Source: Selenomonadaceae bacterium
Lineage (GTDB): Bacteria; Bacillota; Negativicutes; Selenomonadales; Selenomonadaceae
DNA length: 64,000 nucleotides
Direction of reading: 5' to 3'
NCBI GenBank assembly: GCA_017515635.1
Contig: JAFWFO010000036.1
Coordinates: 1-64,000, forward strand
Positions 51,148 to 59,923 of the stretch are shown here, piece after piece. The notes beneath the pieces were generated by a model. It searched no databases, was not told where the DNA came from, and saw only the letters and a program-made list of their open reading frames with translations. Both the position numbers and the translations under genes were made by a program. Each line of letters opens with the position of its first letter. Within the stretch, counting starts at the first letter, position 1.

Positions 51148-53340
51148 TTAAACATGACTGGAAGAAGTCGTGCGCGTCGTTTCGATCTCAAGATTTTTAA
51201 TGTTGCCGTTAAAGGCAATGTTCAACGTGCAAATGCCGTTCGCCTCGTCGATTGTGCAACTGAGATTGTCGCCCGCGCCGACGATTGCATTGATATTCTC
51301 GCGCTTTTCAAGCCACTGGCTCAACTGCGAATTCGGATTGGAGCTGAAGAACCGCGCAATTTTATCTTGCTTGAAGTCGTTCGAGAAATTCTGCAAAATT
51401 CGCTGAATGTAAGTCGTGACTTGCGTCTTGTAAATCGACTCATAGACGCCGTTAGCTTCGTCGTAGAGCAAGTCGCGAGATTTGTAAACCATGATATTTG
51501 TAATCGGCAATCCGTTGTAAATTGCGTTCTCGGAAGAGAAAACGAAGCCGAAACTTTTTTTATTGATTTCCGTTTTGATGGGGTTGGTGAAGCCGGTAAT
51601 TTCTTTCGCCAACGTGGTGTAAACCAACAACGAATTGTCGCCTTCCTCGATGTCGAAACGCACGCCCGGCAAAGAGTTATCGACGTTGCGACGGAAAATC
51701 ATCTTGAGATATTCGGGGTCTTGATACGTGGCGACGATACCTGCCGCGACGTAAGCCGCGCCGACGTAAATTCCGTCAATCCAAAGTTTCATGATGTCCT
51801 GCTTGGCTTTGGACATTTCGGCAAGATTGTCTTCGTTGAGCGTCATTTTCGTATCAAGCACGACGCCCGATTTTTCTTTCGGGATGATTGTGAAATTCGG
51901 GAAGCAGGGAATTGCAAACTCGCTGAACGCTTTGTTGGTGAGCGGAACGGTTTTGTCGATGTATCTGTCGATGCCCTCGGTCGCCATTGCGTTGAAGGTA
52001 TTTTTTTCGTTGGAAGAAAAGCTGAAGAAACATTGGACGCGAAAATCTTTCAACACGTCAAGAATGCGCGTGAGAGTTTCAATGGTGTTGACGTCTGTTT
52101 CTTCTTTCTCGACGTTGCCTTTGAATCTTTGGCGCGTCAACTTCGTTTGAACTTTTGCATCAAAGGCGACGTTCGGGAAAATCGCGTACCAGATTGTGTT
52201 GTCGAAATCGTTTTTCCCGTTGACCGTGTTGAGATATGTCACCAAGCGCGGAAGATTCGGAGTCTTGACAATCATGTCGCTTTTGACGTTTGTCACGAGC
52301 AAAGTCGGTTTCATGCCGCGAAGTTTCGACGGATATTGCTCAAAGAAAAGCCGCACGCCGACAATTTTTTCAATCAGCGGCTTGACGGTTTTGATGAAGT
52401 CGTCTTTGGCGGTTTTGTAGAATTGCAAATAAGTATTGTAGTTATCAATTTCTTTTTCGACGTCAACTTCGCTGACCATTGTCGACGGCAACGGGCAAAA
52501 TGTGCGCGTGACCAAAGCTTTGACGTAATCATTGTGATTTTCTTCGTTGAGAGCTTCGTAGTCTTCGCCGATAACTTCGATAAGACCTTCGTTGATTTTG
52601 TCGTCGAGCGTGACAAGCGCGGTGGAAGTTTCAGCTTTTGGAGCCTCGATAACTTTGAGTTCGCCTTCTTCGCCCATTGTGAGCACGCCCAAAGCAAGCG
52701 GAGTTGCGTCTTTGCCGCCGCCGCCGCTCGTCAAAAGAAGGCGAGTTTTGATGTCTTCAATCGCCAGCGGAAGCATTGCCATGACGTTGTTGTAATTCGT
52801 GCTTGCTTCTTCCATCATGACGTTGAGTTTGTCGCCGATGTCCAATTTCTTCGGGTCTTCGTCTTCCAACTGAACGTATTGGGAATAAGTGTAGCGCAGT
52901 TCTTTACGGTTTTGCTTGATGTCCTCGATGATTTTTCGCGGGGAAATCAAATCCGTAAGATTTTCAAATTTGAAATCGACGTTCAGCAAACCTTGCGAGC
53001 GTTTTGCGTCAATAAGCGTCAACAGCATTTTCAGAAAGTCATTTTGCAAATTCAAATGAATTTCCGTAAGCAGGTCGTCGGGAATTGATTCCGGTTTTTT
53101 CAACGTGTACATGACGCGCTGATTGTTCGCGTTGTAAAACGAATAAACGACAGGAGAAAATTTTTCGATGAATTCGTCGAAGCTCCTGACGCAAAGGGTT
53201 TCCAAAATTTCTTTGATTTTTTCATCGGACAAACTGTCCAGACCTTTGGTGTCGCCGACCAATGTGAGCAAGTCCAGTTTTTCGGGATTTATTTCCTCGA
53301 AAAGGATTGTTCCATTTGTCTGCTTGATAATTTGTGCCAT
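51148..53340 (-). CDS. Contractile sheath protein, very large
   Basis: 730 aa, about twice a T6SS TssC and half again an eCIS sheath. N-terminal 250 residues are helical with an insert rich in charge (VDFKFENLTDLISPRKIIED, TRLLLTSGGGGKDATPLALG). The middle has strands typical of the sheath core (GVRLFFEQYPSKLRGMKPTL, TIWYAIFPNVAFDAKVQTKL). Residues 480-660 match the conserved sheath C-terminal half (FAIPCFPNFTIIPKEKSGVV, MKLWIDGIYVGAAYVAAGIV, IYNGLPITNIMVYKSRDLLY). The end has Gly/Asn-rich strands (CTLNIAFNGNIKNLEIETTR) that would link neighbouring subunits. It is the first gene of the operon, 65 nt after the promoter start. Confidence 0.75.
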   Translation of the reverse strand: MAQIIKQTNGTILFEEINPEKLDLLTLVGDTKGLDSLSDEKIKEILETLCVRSFDEFIEKFSPVVYSFYNANNQRVMYTLKKPESIPDDLLTEIHLNLQNDFLKMLLTLIDAKRSQGLLNVDFKFENLTDLISPRKIIEDIKQNRKELRYTYSQYVQLEDEDPKKLDIGDKLNVMMEEASTNYNNVMAMLPLAIEDIKTRLLLTSGGGGKDATPLALGVLTMGEEGELKVIEAPKAETSTALVTLDDKINEGLIEVIGEDYEALNEENHNDYVKALVTRTFCPLPSTMVSEVDVEKEIDNYNTYLQFYKTAKDDFIKTVKPLIEKIVGVRLFFEQYPSKLRGMKPTLLVTNVKSDMIVKTPNLPRLVTYLNTVNGKNDFDNTIWYAIFPNVAFDAKVQTKLTRQRFKGNVEKEETDVNTIETLTRILDVLKDFRVQCFFSFSSNEKNTFNAMATEGIDRYIDKTVPLTNKAFSEFAIPCFPNFTIIPKEKSGVVLDTKMTLNEDNLAEMSKAKQDIMKLWIDGIYVGAAYVAAGIVATYQDPEYLKMIFRRNVDNSLPGVRFDIEEGDNSLLVYTTLAKEITGFTNPIKTEINKKSFGFVFSSENAIYNGLPITNIMVYKSRDLLYDEANGVYESIYKTQVTTYIQRILQNFSNDFKQDKIARFFSSNPNSQLSQWLEKRENINAIVGAGDNLSCTIDEANGICTLNIAFNGNIKNLEIETTRTTSSSHV

Positions 53341-53411
53341 AAAATCAGCTCTCTTTCCATCGAACCAAAGCGGTCATGTAATTTTGGAGAAAACAGTTGT
53401 GAAACGATTGA

Positions 53412-53440
53412 AATATATCGCTTGTAATTCACAAAGTCAA
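53412..53440 (-). promoter_or_regulatory. Sigma-70-type promoter for the sheath operon
   Basis: On the minus strand TTGACT (53440-53435), 17-nt spacer, TATATT (53417-53412). Start site about 53405, giving a leader of about 65 nt to the sheath ATG. Confidence 0.75.
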
Positions 53441-53587
53441 GTGCTGATTCTCATCTCGACACTCCAACTTTTATTGCGAAGAATTGAAAAAAATTAAGCG
53501 GCTTCACTTGTGGGAAAAACGCACGTACAAAACTTCGATAGTCGAATACGATCTTTCCAAATGGTGTCGAAAGTCAGAATGCCAAAT

Positions 53588-53629
53588 CAAAAAAGGCAGT
53601 GTGAACCAGACAATGCGTTTCACACTACC
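53588..53629 (-). terminator. Rho-independent terminator after the response-regulator gene
   Basis: On the minus strand GGTAGTGTGAA (53629-53619) pairs with TTCACACTGCC (53605-53595), one mismatch, followed by TTTTTTGATTT. It insulates the sheath promoter from the regulator operon. Confidence 0.8.
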
Positions 53630-53653
53630 TCACCAATTTGCGTCGAGTACGAC

Positions 53654-54418
53654 TTATTTGAATTGATCTGCCAAATATTCCAGTAATTGTTCTCTTGCAG
53701 TCGACTTGAGGATATAGCCGTCCGGTTTCAAAGCCAACACTTGCTTGACTTCGTCCGCCGTGCCGACACCCGTAAGAAAAACGACGGGAATATCTTTTGT
53801 TGACGGCTCATGACGAAGAATTTTGAGTACTTGCGAACCGTCCATAACGGGCATTTCGTAATCCAACAAAATGAGATCAACTTTTTTATTGTTCAGAAAA
53901 GCAAAAACCTGCTTGCCCTCCGTCAAGATGTCTGCATTGTAAAATTCTTTAATCCAAGTTTTTACCATTCCCGCGTAAGTCGGGTCGTCGTCAACGATGA
54001 GGATTTGTTTTTTGTGCGGTTGCCCGTCGCTCGACAAGACGTTTTCAACGGACTGCGCGAGCACGTTCATATCGACAGGTCTGTCGACCCATTCGCAATC
54101 GCCCAATATCGGCTGACTGTCAATCAAGCTGTCGCGATAACTTTTCTCGCCGATAACGACCAAATTTTTTTTGCATTCTTGAATGGTGTCGCAGAGTTTC
54201 ATGAGAATTTTTAAAGCCTGTTCGTCATCTGCGCGATTTTTACCATTCTTGGGCAGGTACATGACAAATAAATCGGTCTGCGCGGCGGATTCTTTTATCA
54301 AGTCGGCAATCGGTTCCACAACCGCCACATTATAGCCCAGTTCCTTCAATTTGCGCTCGACGCCTTTAACGACGATGCTGTATTTATGCAGGATTATTGC
54401 AATATTTTTTTTGTCCAT
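53654..54418 (-). CDS. Response regulator with degenerate N-terminal and canonical C-terminal receiver
   Basis: 254 aa. Residues 1-130 resemble a receiver fold (IAIILHKYSIVVKGVERKLK, VAVVEPIADLIKE, LFVMYLPKNG) but lack the acidic pair and the phosphoacceptor Asp. Residues 137-254 are a complete receiver: ILIVDDDPTYAGMVKTWIKE, phosphoacceptor in LILLDYEMPVMDGSQVLKIL, Thr in VVFLTGVGTADEV, Lys in GYILKSTARE. No output domain exists, so it acts by protein contact, like a CheY or Spo0F type. Gap to the upstream CstA-kinase gene is 21 bp, so this is its cognate partner. Confidence 0.83.
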   Translation of the reverse strand: MDKKNIAIILHKYSIVVKGVERKLKELGYNVAVVEPIADLIKESAAQTDLFVMYLPKNGKNRADDEQALKILMKLCDTIQECKKNLVVIGEKSYRDSLIDSQPILGDCEWVDRPVDMNVLAQSVENVLSSDGQPHKKQILIVDDDPTYAGMVKTWIKEFYNADILTEGKQVFAFLNNKKVDLILLDYEMPVMDGSQVLKILRHEPSTKDIPVVFLTGVGTADEVKQVLALKPDGYILKSTAREQLLEYLADQFK

Positions 54419-54439
54419 AACAATTCGTTCCCCGTGGTT

Positions 54440-57400
54440 TTATTTTTTTGACTGCAACAAATTCAATATCAAAGCAAAATCTTCCTTTTCGACGGCTTCG
54501 GTAAGCGACTTCCATAATTCGGCTGAATCGTTCGGGATTTTGTAATCACTCATCTCCGAGAAAATATCTTGCAAAATGTCGCCGTCTTCAGTTTCAGCCG
54601 CTGATTTTATTTCTTCAAAAACTTCGGCCATTAAATCGGCGTCGGCTTCGGGTTTGTCTGACGAATCATCCTTCGCGAAGAATTTGGCAAGCGGTTCTTT
54701 GAAACTGCGCAAAGTTTGAATGAACGCCGCATGATGTTCGTGCATGTAGACAACGTCTTCATTTTTGCCGGCGTTTTCGAGCAACTGCGCTTCTTCGCCG
54801 AATTTTACTGCTCCGATTATTCGCGCCGAACTTTTCACGGCATGTACTTTTATCGTGTAATTCGAGTAATCTGCCGCCGCGTAAAAATTTTCTATCTCAG
54901 CAACTTTTTCGTCCAGCGAGCTGTAAAAAAGTTCCAGCAAAGGCAAGTATGCTTCGACCGAGCCGCTGTTTTTCATGCCAACCGAGACATCAAGCCAGTC
55001 AAGCTCCTGCAATGGCTGCAATTCTTCCGGAAGTTCCGTTGCCGACTGTTCAATTTCATCGTTCGCCGAAGAAATTTCAACTTTGTCCGTCGCAGAAATT
55101 TCAACTTTGTCAGCCGGCAAATAGCTAATCAGCATTTCTTCAAGCTTCACGGCGTCTATCGGTTTTGTCAAGTAATCGTCAAAGCCCTCGGAAATATATT
55201 GTTCGCGTGCGCCCGATATTGCATTCGCCGTGAGACAAACAATCGGCGTATTCAAATTCGGATTATCCGCCTGTGCCTTCAATTCGTGCAAAGTTTCAAT
55301 GCCATTTTTTTTCGGCATCATGTGATCAAGGAAGATTATATCGTATTTTTTCTTATAAGCAAGGGACAATCCTTCGTCGCCGGAAAGAGCCGTGTCGATT
55401 TTAACTTGCGTGCTTTTGAGTAACCGCGTAAACACCATGAGATTCATTTGGGTATCATCGACGACCAAAACTTCGGCGTTCGGTGCTTTGAATTTTTCTT
55501 TGTACTTGTCGCGTCCTTCAATCGATTTTTTATAGGCGGCTTCGTAATCGCCGAGCGGTTCCCATTTGATAACCTTCTGTTTAACCGCGAACGAAAAAGT
55601 TGAGCCTTCGCCGTAAACGCTGTCAATTTCCAAAGAAGTGCCCATCATCTCAAGCAATTTTTTCGTTATGTTCATGCCGAGTCCGGTGCCTTCGATGTTG
55701 CGGTTGCGTTCCTCTTCAATCCGCTCAAATTCCGAAAAAATTTTCTTAAGGTCTTCAGCTTTAATGCCGATGCCCGTGTCTTTAACCGAAACTTTGAGAA
55801 CAACGGAATTCGGATCTTTGGGAACTTTTTCGTAGGTGACGCCGAAAGTTACGGTGCCTTTTTCCGTGTACTTGACGGCGTTCGTCAAAATATTCGTGAT
55901 AACCTGCTTGATACGAATTTCATCGCCGCGTAAAAATTTTGGCGTGCCTTTGTCGAAGTTGAGCGACAGCATAAGTCCTTTTTCGTCAGCTCTTATGCGA
56001 ACTATGTTGACAAGATCGCTCAAAAGCGACGACATGTCATAATCGACGGGAATAATTTCCATTTTACCAGCCTCAATCTTGCTAAAGTCGAGAATATCAT
56101 TGACGAGCCCGAGCAAAGTATTGCCCGCAATGCGAACGCTTTCGGCGTAAGAAACAATGGCGTCGTCGTTGGATTCACGCAGAATCATTTCGTTAAAACC
56201 GAGTACGGCATTAATCGGCGTGCGAATTTCATGCGACATGTTCGAGAGAAACGCCGATTTTGCTTGGCTTGCGGCAACGGCGCGTTCCGACATGTTGAGC
56301 AGGCGATTGCGTTCCTTAATTTCTTTGGTTATGTCTTGACCGAGCCAGATAACGTGCGTGAGCTTACCGGCTTCGTCGCGGCGCGAAACCAAAAAGTGGC
56401 TTCGTATCCAGCGTTTGTTTTTGTACATGTATTCAATCATCACGTTATCACTGTCGCCCAAACGGTCTTCGAGAGTGCTGAAGTCGACGAAATTCAGCAC
56501 ATCTTGTACGTAAGTTTTGGCAACGATTTTTTGAATCACTTTACGAATCAGATTTTGCGCCTCTGTCTCAGAATCTCCGATAATGTCAATCGTCTCTTGG
56601 ATGCCTTCCCTGATTCTAACAAAAGTGTCGTTGGCAATGTCAATTTCGTAAGCCGTAACGTAGATTTTTGAAATTGTCCAAATGCGATTGTTGTTCGCCT
56701 CGATTTGCGCGTTGAGCTGTTCGCGTTCACGTTTCTCCTCGTCTATGTCTTCGATGAGATACATTGCACGACGAATTCTACCGTCATCCAATCGCTCCAC
56801 GACAATAAAGCGGGCACAACGCCATTTTCGTTCCGCGTTCAAAAATTCCAAAGTAATCGTGTTTCGATTTTTAAGTCGTTCGTTTACCTTGTCGAAGTCG
56901 ACAAAATCTAAAATTTCATTTCGCGATTCGGGAGCCGAAAAATTTTCCATGATTAATCGAATCACTTGATGACAATTCCCGCCGTGTTTTCCAATAAACG
57001 CCAGCAGTTGCTTCTGATGATTTTGTACCTCAATAAAAGTGTCGTTGATAAAGTCAAGCTCATGCACGGTAACGTAAATTTCGGAAATGCCGGAAAGTCG
57101 CATACCGAGTTTTTCTGCTGCCATGCGTCGGCGATTGTAATTCGTCATTATGGTTACAATTATTGCAACAATAGTAAGTCCGACTGCGATTGTCATGGTG
57201 AAAATTTTATTCAGCGAAGCAAAAACTTTTGTGGAGTTCTTTACCGTGACACAATGCCAATTATTGAAGAAGCGGACGGAATAGGCGATATAATGCGCTC
57301 CGTCGTGGTCGAACTCGAAATATTCTTCCGGGCAGTCGTTGAGCTGTTCAAAAATTTTCGCGGCAAGAGGTTCTTTCCTCGTGCAGTAATTTTTCCCAAT

Positions 57401-59677
57401 CTCGTTTCTGTTTGAATGAGCGATAACAATGCCGGAATCGTTTATGATTGTCTGAAAATCCGCGCCGCTTGTTTCCACGGTCTCTTCAATGGTTTTCTGA
57501 ATGAAATCGAGCGATACGCCCATTGCAATCACGCTTGAGCCGTCATGCAGAACTTTTCCGAGCGCAAGCAGTTTGCGTCCGGTCTGCAAATCGTCATACG
57601 GCTCAACCGCAATGCAACCGTCGTCGCCGTGTTGTATTATCGATTTGTACCACGGTCTGTTCGTGACCACATAATCTTTCGGCGGCACCCAATTATTTCC
57701 GCTGAAAAATTTTCCGTTAATAAATCCGTATAATTCAACCGAGGTTTTATCAAAAAGATAACTTATCGTTTCCGTTTGCTTGGAAAGAAACGCTTGAATT
57801 TCTGCGTCAGACTTTCCGTCACGAATCATATCATTCAAACCATACGCCGTGAATTTAATCGATTTAACGTTGTCGAAAATATAATCGCCGATATGATCTG
57901 CGGAGTGCCACGTAGATATTGTTCCGTCTTTGATGATATTGCTCAATTTTTCTTCGTGAATAATTTTGTAGTAGTCCATGACGGTGCCGACGATAAAAAT
58001 CGTGACGACGCTGCCGACTATCATTGCTTGCAAAGCAAGTTCCTTGCTGCATTGGCGAACTATCAGCACGGCGAGAATCATCAGCGCAATCGCGATTATA
58101 AGTTGCAAGCCGTCGGTTACGAAAACGAATTCTTTTGTGCCGAGTTTCATGACAAGCCCGTAAGCACTCATAATCAGTGCCACCATTGTCGCCACGAACA
58201 TGAAAGTCATCGGGATATAAAGCATCCAACCTTTTCGCCCCGTCGTGCGCAGGAATACCGTCAACGAAATCAACACCAGCGACGACAGCAGTTGATTGGC
58301 GGCTCCGAACAGCGGCCAAATATTCATGTAGCCCGCCCGACACAGCGCATACGCCATAATCAATGTTATGACTGTCGCAACGTATTTGTTCGTAAAAAAT
58401 TTTGTCACGGCAGAAGCGACTTCGTTTTCACTTGGCGTAAAAATTTCTTGGAAACTCATTCGCCCGATTCGTGCCACGGAATCTATCGTCGTCATTGCCA
58501 AAGCCGAAACACCCATCATAACCACGCAAGCCGACATTTCGGCGGGCAATCCGAAAATTTTAAGAAAGCCGCCGAGTGAGCTTGCGAAAATTTGAAATGG
58601 CGTCCCTTGCGGTAATGTTCCGTTTTCAGCGGCCGCGCAAACAGTGACAAGTGCAACGACGCCCAGCAATGATTCAATCAGCATTGAGCCGTAGCCGACA
58701 CTTAACATATCTTTTTCGTTATTGATGGTTTTGGAGGAAGTGCCCGCCGAAACCAGCGTATGAAAACCCGAAACCGCGCCGCAAGCAATCATGACGAACA
58801 AAAACGGAAATAATCGCCTGCCGTCAACTTCAAAGCCGACAAAGACCGGCATATTGAGTTCAGGATTAACGACGAGGATGCCGATGACGCCGCTAATCAC
58901 CATGCCGAGCAGTAAAAATGCGCTGAGATAATCGCGGGGCACCATGAGCAACCACATTGGGAAAGTCGACGCGATAAAGCAATAAGCAAAAATTATGTAC
59001 AGCCAAGTTTGTGAATCGAAATACAGCGGGAATTCCATTCCGACTGCAAACATCATGACAACCAGCACTGCGGCGACTACGAATTTAAAAATTTCGGAGG
59101 GATTGTATTTGCGAATAAAACAGCCGAATCCCATGGCAACGAAGATATAGAGCATTGAGATCGTCGCGGCTTGAGCACCCGGCAAATTGGAAGCCTCGAC
59201 AGTCGAAACGGCGTCGAAAGTATCGGCAAGTATGTCGGCGAACGCCGCAAGCAATAAAAGCGTGAACAGCCAACAAAAAATCAGGAACAATATCCGCCCC
59301 GTTTTGCCGACGTATTTGTCGATGAGCATTCCCATTGATTTGCCTTCGTTTTTGACGGAGGCATAGAGCGTCGCAAAATCCTGCACTGCTCCGAAAAAAA
59401 TTCCGCCGACTATGAGCCAAGCAAGCACCGGACCCCAACCGAACATCGCGGCGATAATCGGCCCCGTCACAGGTCCTGCGCCCGTTATCGAGGAAAATTG
59501 GTGCGCGAATACTGCAAAACGCGATGCCGGCTCGTAATCATGCCCATCATTAAATTTGTGCGCCGGCGTTATCGCATTTTCGTCTATGCCCCAAGTTTTC
59601 ATCAACCAGCGGCCGTAGCCCAGATAGGCAATAACGAATATTGCTATGGAAACAAGTACAATCGGTAAACTGTTCAT
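54440..59677 (-). CDS. CstA-type transporter fused to a dCache/PAS hybrid histidine kinase with receiver and HPt
   Basis: 1745 aa from ATG 59677. Residues about 1-565: CstA/YjiY carbon-starvation permease, including SSITGAGPVTGPIIAAMFGWGP-type motif, FATLYASVKNEGKSMG, HTLVSAGTSSKTINNEKDML and PLFGAANQLLSSLVL. Residues 575-830: extracytoplasmic dCache-like region (RPWYKSIIQHGDDGCIAVEP), a TM helix at 830-853. Two PAS-like repeats (about 870-1110). HisKA with phosphoacceptor His in MSHEIRTPINAVLGFNEMI (about 1150); HATPase with LTNAVKYTEKG, DTGIGIKAED, GTGLGMNITKKLL; receiver with IIFLDHMMPKKNG (about 1453); HPt with IKVHAVKSSARIIG (about 1617). A long acidic tail follows. The order parallels CbrA, where an SLC5 symporter is fused to a kinase. 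Confidence 0.85.
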   Translation of the reverse strand: MNSLPIVLVSIAIFVIAYLGYGRWLMKTWGIDENAITPAHKFNDGHDYEPASRFAVFAHQFSSITGAGPVTGPIIAAMFGWGPVLAWLIVGGIFFGAVQDFATLYASVKNEGKSMGMLIDKYVGKTGRILFLIFCWLFTLLLLAAFADILADTFDAVSTVEASNLPGAQAATISMLYIFVAMGFGCFIRKYNPSEIFKFVVAAVLVVMMFAVGMEFPLYFDSQTWLYIIFAYCFIASTFPMWLLMVPRDYLSAFLLLGMVISGVIGILVVNPELNMPVFVGFEVDGRRLFPFLFVMIACGAVSGFHTLVSAGTSSKTINNEKDMLSVGYGSMLIESLLGVVALVTVCAAAENGTLPQGTPFQIFASSLGGFLKIFGLPAEMSACVVMMGVSALAMTTIDSVARIGRMSFQEIFTPSENEVASAVTKFFTNKYVATVITLIMAYALCRAGYMNIWPLFGAANQLLSSLVLISLTVFLRTTGRKGWMLYIPMTFMFVATMVALIMSAYGLVMKLGTKEFVFVTDGLQLIIAIALMILAVLIVRQCSKELALQAMIVGSVVTIFIVGTVMDYYKIIHEEKLSNIIKDGTISTWHSADHIGDYIFDNVKSIKFTAYGLNDMIRDGKSDAEIQAFLSKQTETISYLFDKTSVELYGFINGKFFSGNNWVPPKDYVVTNRPWYKSIIQHGDDGCIAVEPYDDLQTGRKLLALGKVLHDGSSVIAMGVSLDFIQKTIEETVETSGADFQTIINDSGIVIAHSNRNEIGKNYCTRKEPLAAKIFEQLNDCPEEYFEFDHDGAHYIAYSVRFFNNWHCVTVKNSTKVFASLNKIFTMTIAVGLTIVAIIVTIMTNYNRRRMAAEKLGMRLSGISEIYVTVHELDFINDTFIEVQNHQKQLLAFIGKHGGNCHQVIRLIMENFSAPESRNEILDFVDFDKVNERLKNRNTITLEFLNAERKWRCARFIVVERLDDGRIRRAMYLIEDIDEEKREREQLNAQIEANNNRIWTISKIYVTAYEIDIANDTFVRIREGIQETIDIIGDSETEAQNLIRKVIQKIVAKTYVQDVLNFVDFSTLEDRLGDSDNVMIEYMYKNKRWIRSHFLVSRRDEAGKLTHVIWLGQDITKEIKERNRLLNMSERAVAASQAKSAFLSNMSHEIRTPINAVLGFNEMILRESNDDAIVSYAESVRIAGNTLLGLVNDILDFSKIEAGKMEIIPVDYDMSSLLSDLVNIVRIRADEKGLMLSLNFDKGTPKFLRGDEIRIKQVITNILTNAVKYTEKGTVTFGVTYEKVPKDPNSVVLKVSVKDTGIGIKAEDLKKIFSEFERIEEERNRNIEGTGLGMNITKKLLEMMGTSLEIDSVYGEGSTFSFAVKQKVIKWEPLGDYEAAYKKSIEGRDKYKEKFKAPNAEVLVVDDTQMNLMVFTRLLKSTQVKIDTALSGDEGLSLAYKKKYDIIFLDHMMPKKNGIETLHELKAQADNPNLNTPIVCLTANAISGAREQYISEGFDDYLTKPIDAVKLEEMLISYLPADKVEISATDKVEISSANDEIEQSATELPEELQPLQELDWLDVSVGMKNSGSVEAYLPLLELFYSSLDEKVAEIENFYAAADYSNYTIKVHAVKSSARIIGAVKFGEEAQLLENAGKNEDVVYMHEHHAAFIQTLRSFKEPLAKFFAKDDSSDKPEADADLMAEVFEEIKSAAETEDGDILQDIFSEMSDYKIPNDSAELWKSLTEAVEKEDFALILNLLQSKK

Positions 59678-59923
59678 AGTTTTTATCCCAATCACTTTAA
59701 TTTAATTTTTGCTCGAGTGGACGGCGTATATGACTTCATGGCGCGTTCCATTAGTTTACTACTTTTCGAAGATGATTGTATCAAAAATTCACGAAAAAAT
59801 CTGCGGAACTTTATCGCCATAACAAAAGCGTTAGAAAAAAAGTGAACGGATTTTTTGAAAAGTGGTCATTACAAATGATTCGCGACAAGGTATAATAGAA
59901 AAAAATTCCGGAAGTGAATTCAA
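59678..59923. other. Divergent promoter region between the two large kinases
   Basis: About 246 bp, AT-rich. The plus-strand promoter ATTACA-17-TATAAT (59868-59896) is clear. A weaker minus-strand candidate TTGATA-17-TAGTAA lies at 59784-59756. Nothing else was recognised. Confidence 0.55.
59868..59896 (+). promoter_or_regulatory. Promoter for the tandem hybrid kinase
   Basis: ATTACA (59868-59873), 17-nt spacer, TATAAT (59891-59896). The -10 is perfect; the -35 is partial. Start at about 59903, 21 nt before the ATG, with GGAAGTG as ribosome site. Confidence 0.65.

Larger units (their letters stand above)
53341..53653. other. Regulatory gap between sheath operon and RR gene
   Basis: 313 bp without a gene. 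It holds the sheath-operon promoter (53412-53440, minus) and the terminator of the upstream regulator gene (53588-53629). The remaining sequence shows no further gene. Confidence 0.65.

Noticed and set aside
51154..53088. A 644-codon open frame on the plus strand opposite the sheath gene
   Set aside because: It has no ribosome site and its composition is the mirror of the sheath's codon usage (Arg/Phe/Val/Asp-rich). Long antisense frames are common throughout this window opposite genuine genes; sheath is supported by operon context and fold-like motifs.
31419..53340. Calling the whole locus an ordinary prophage
   Set aside because: No integrase, terminase, portal, capsid, holin or lysin genes are present, and Hsp70, FHA, PP2C and VWA genes are not typical phage genes.
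31419..53340. Naming the three unassigned minus-operon proteins TssK/TssF/TssG
   Set aside because: Size and position hint at baseplate roles, but no conserved motif of these families could be seen by eye.
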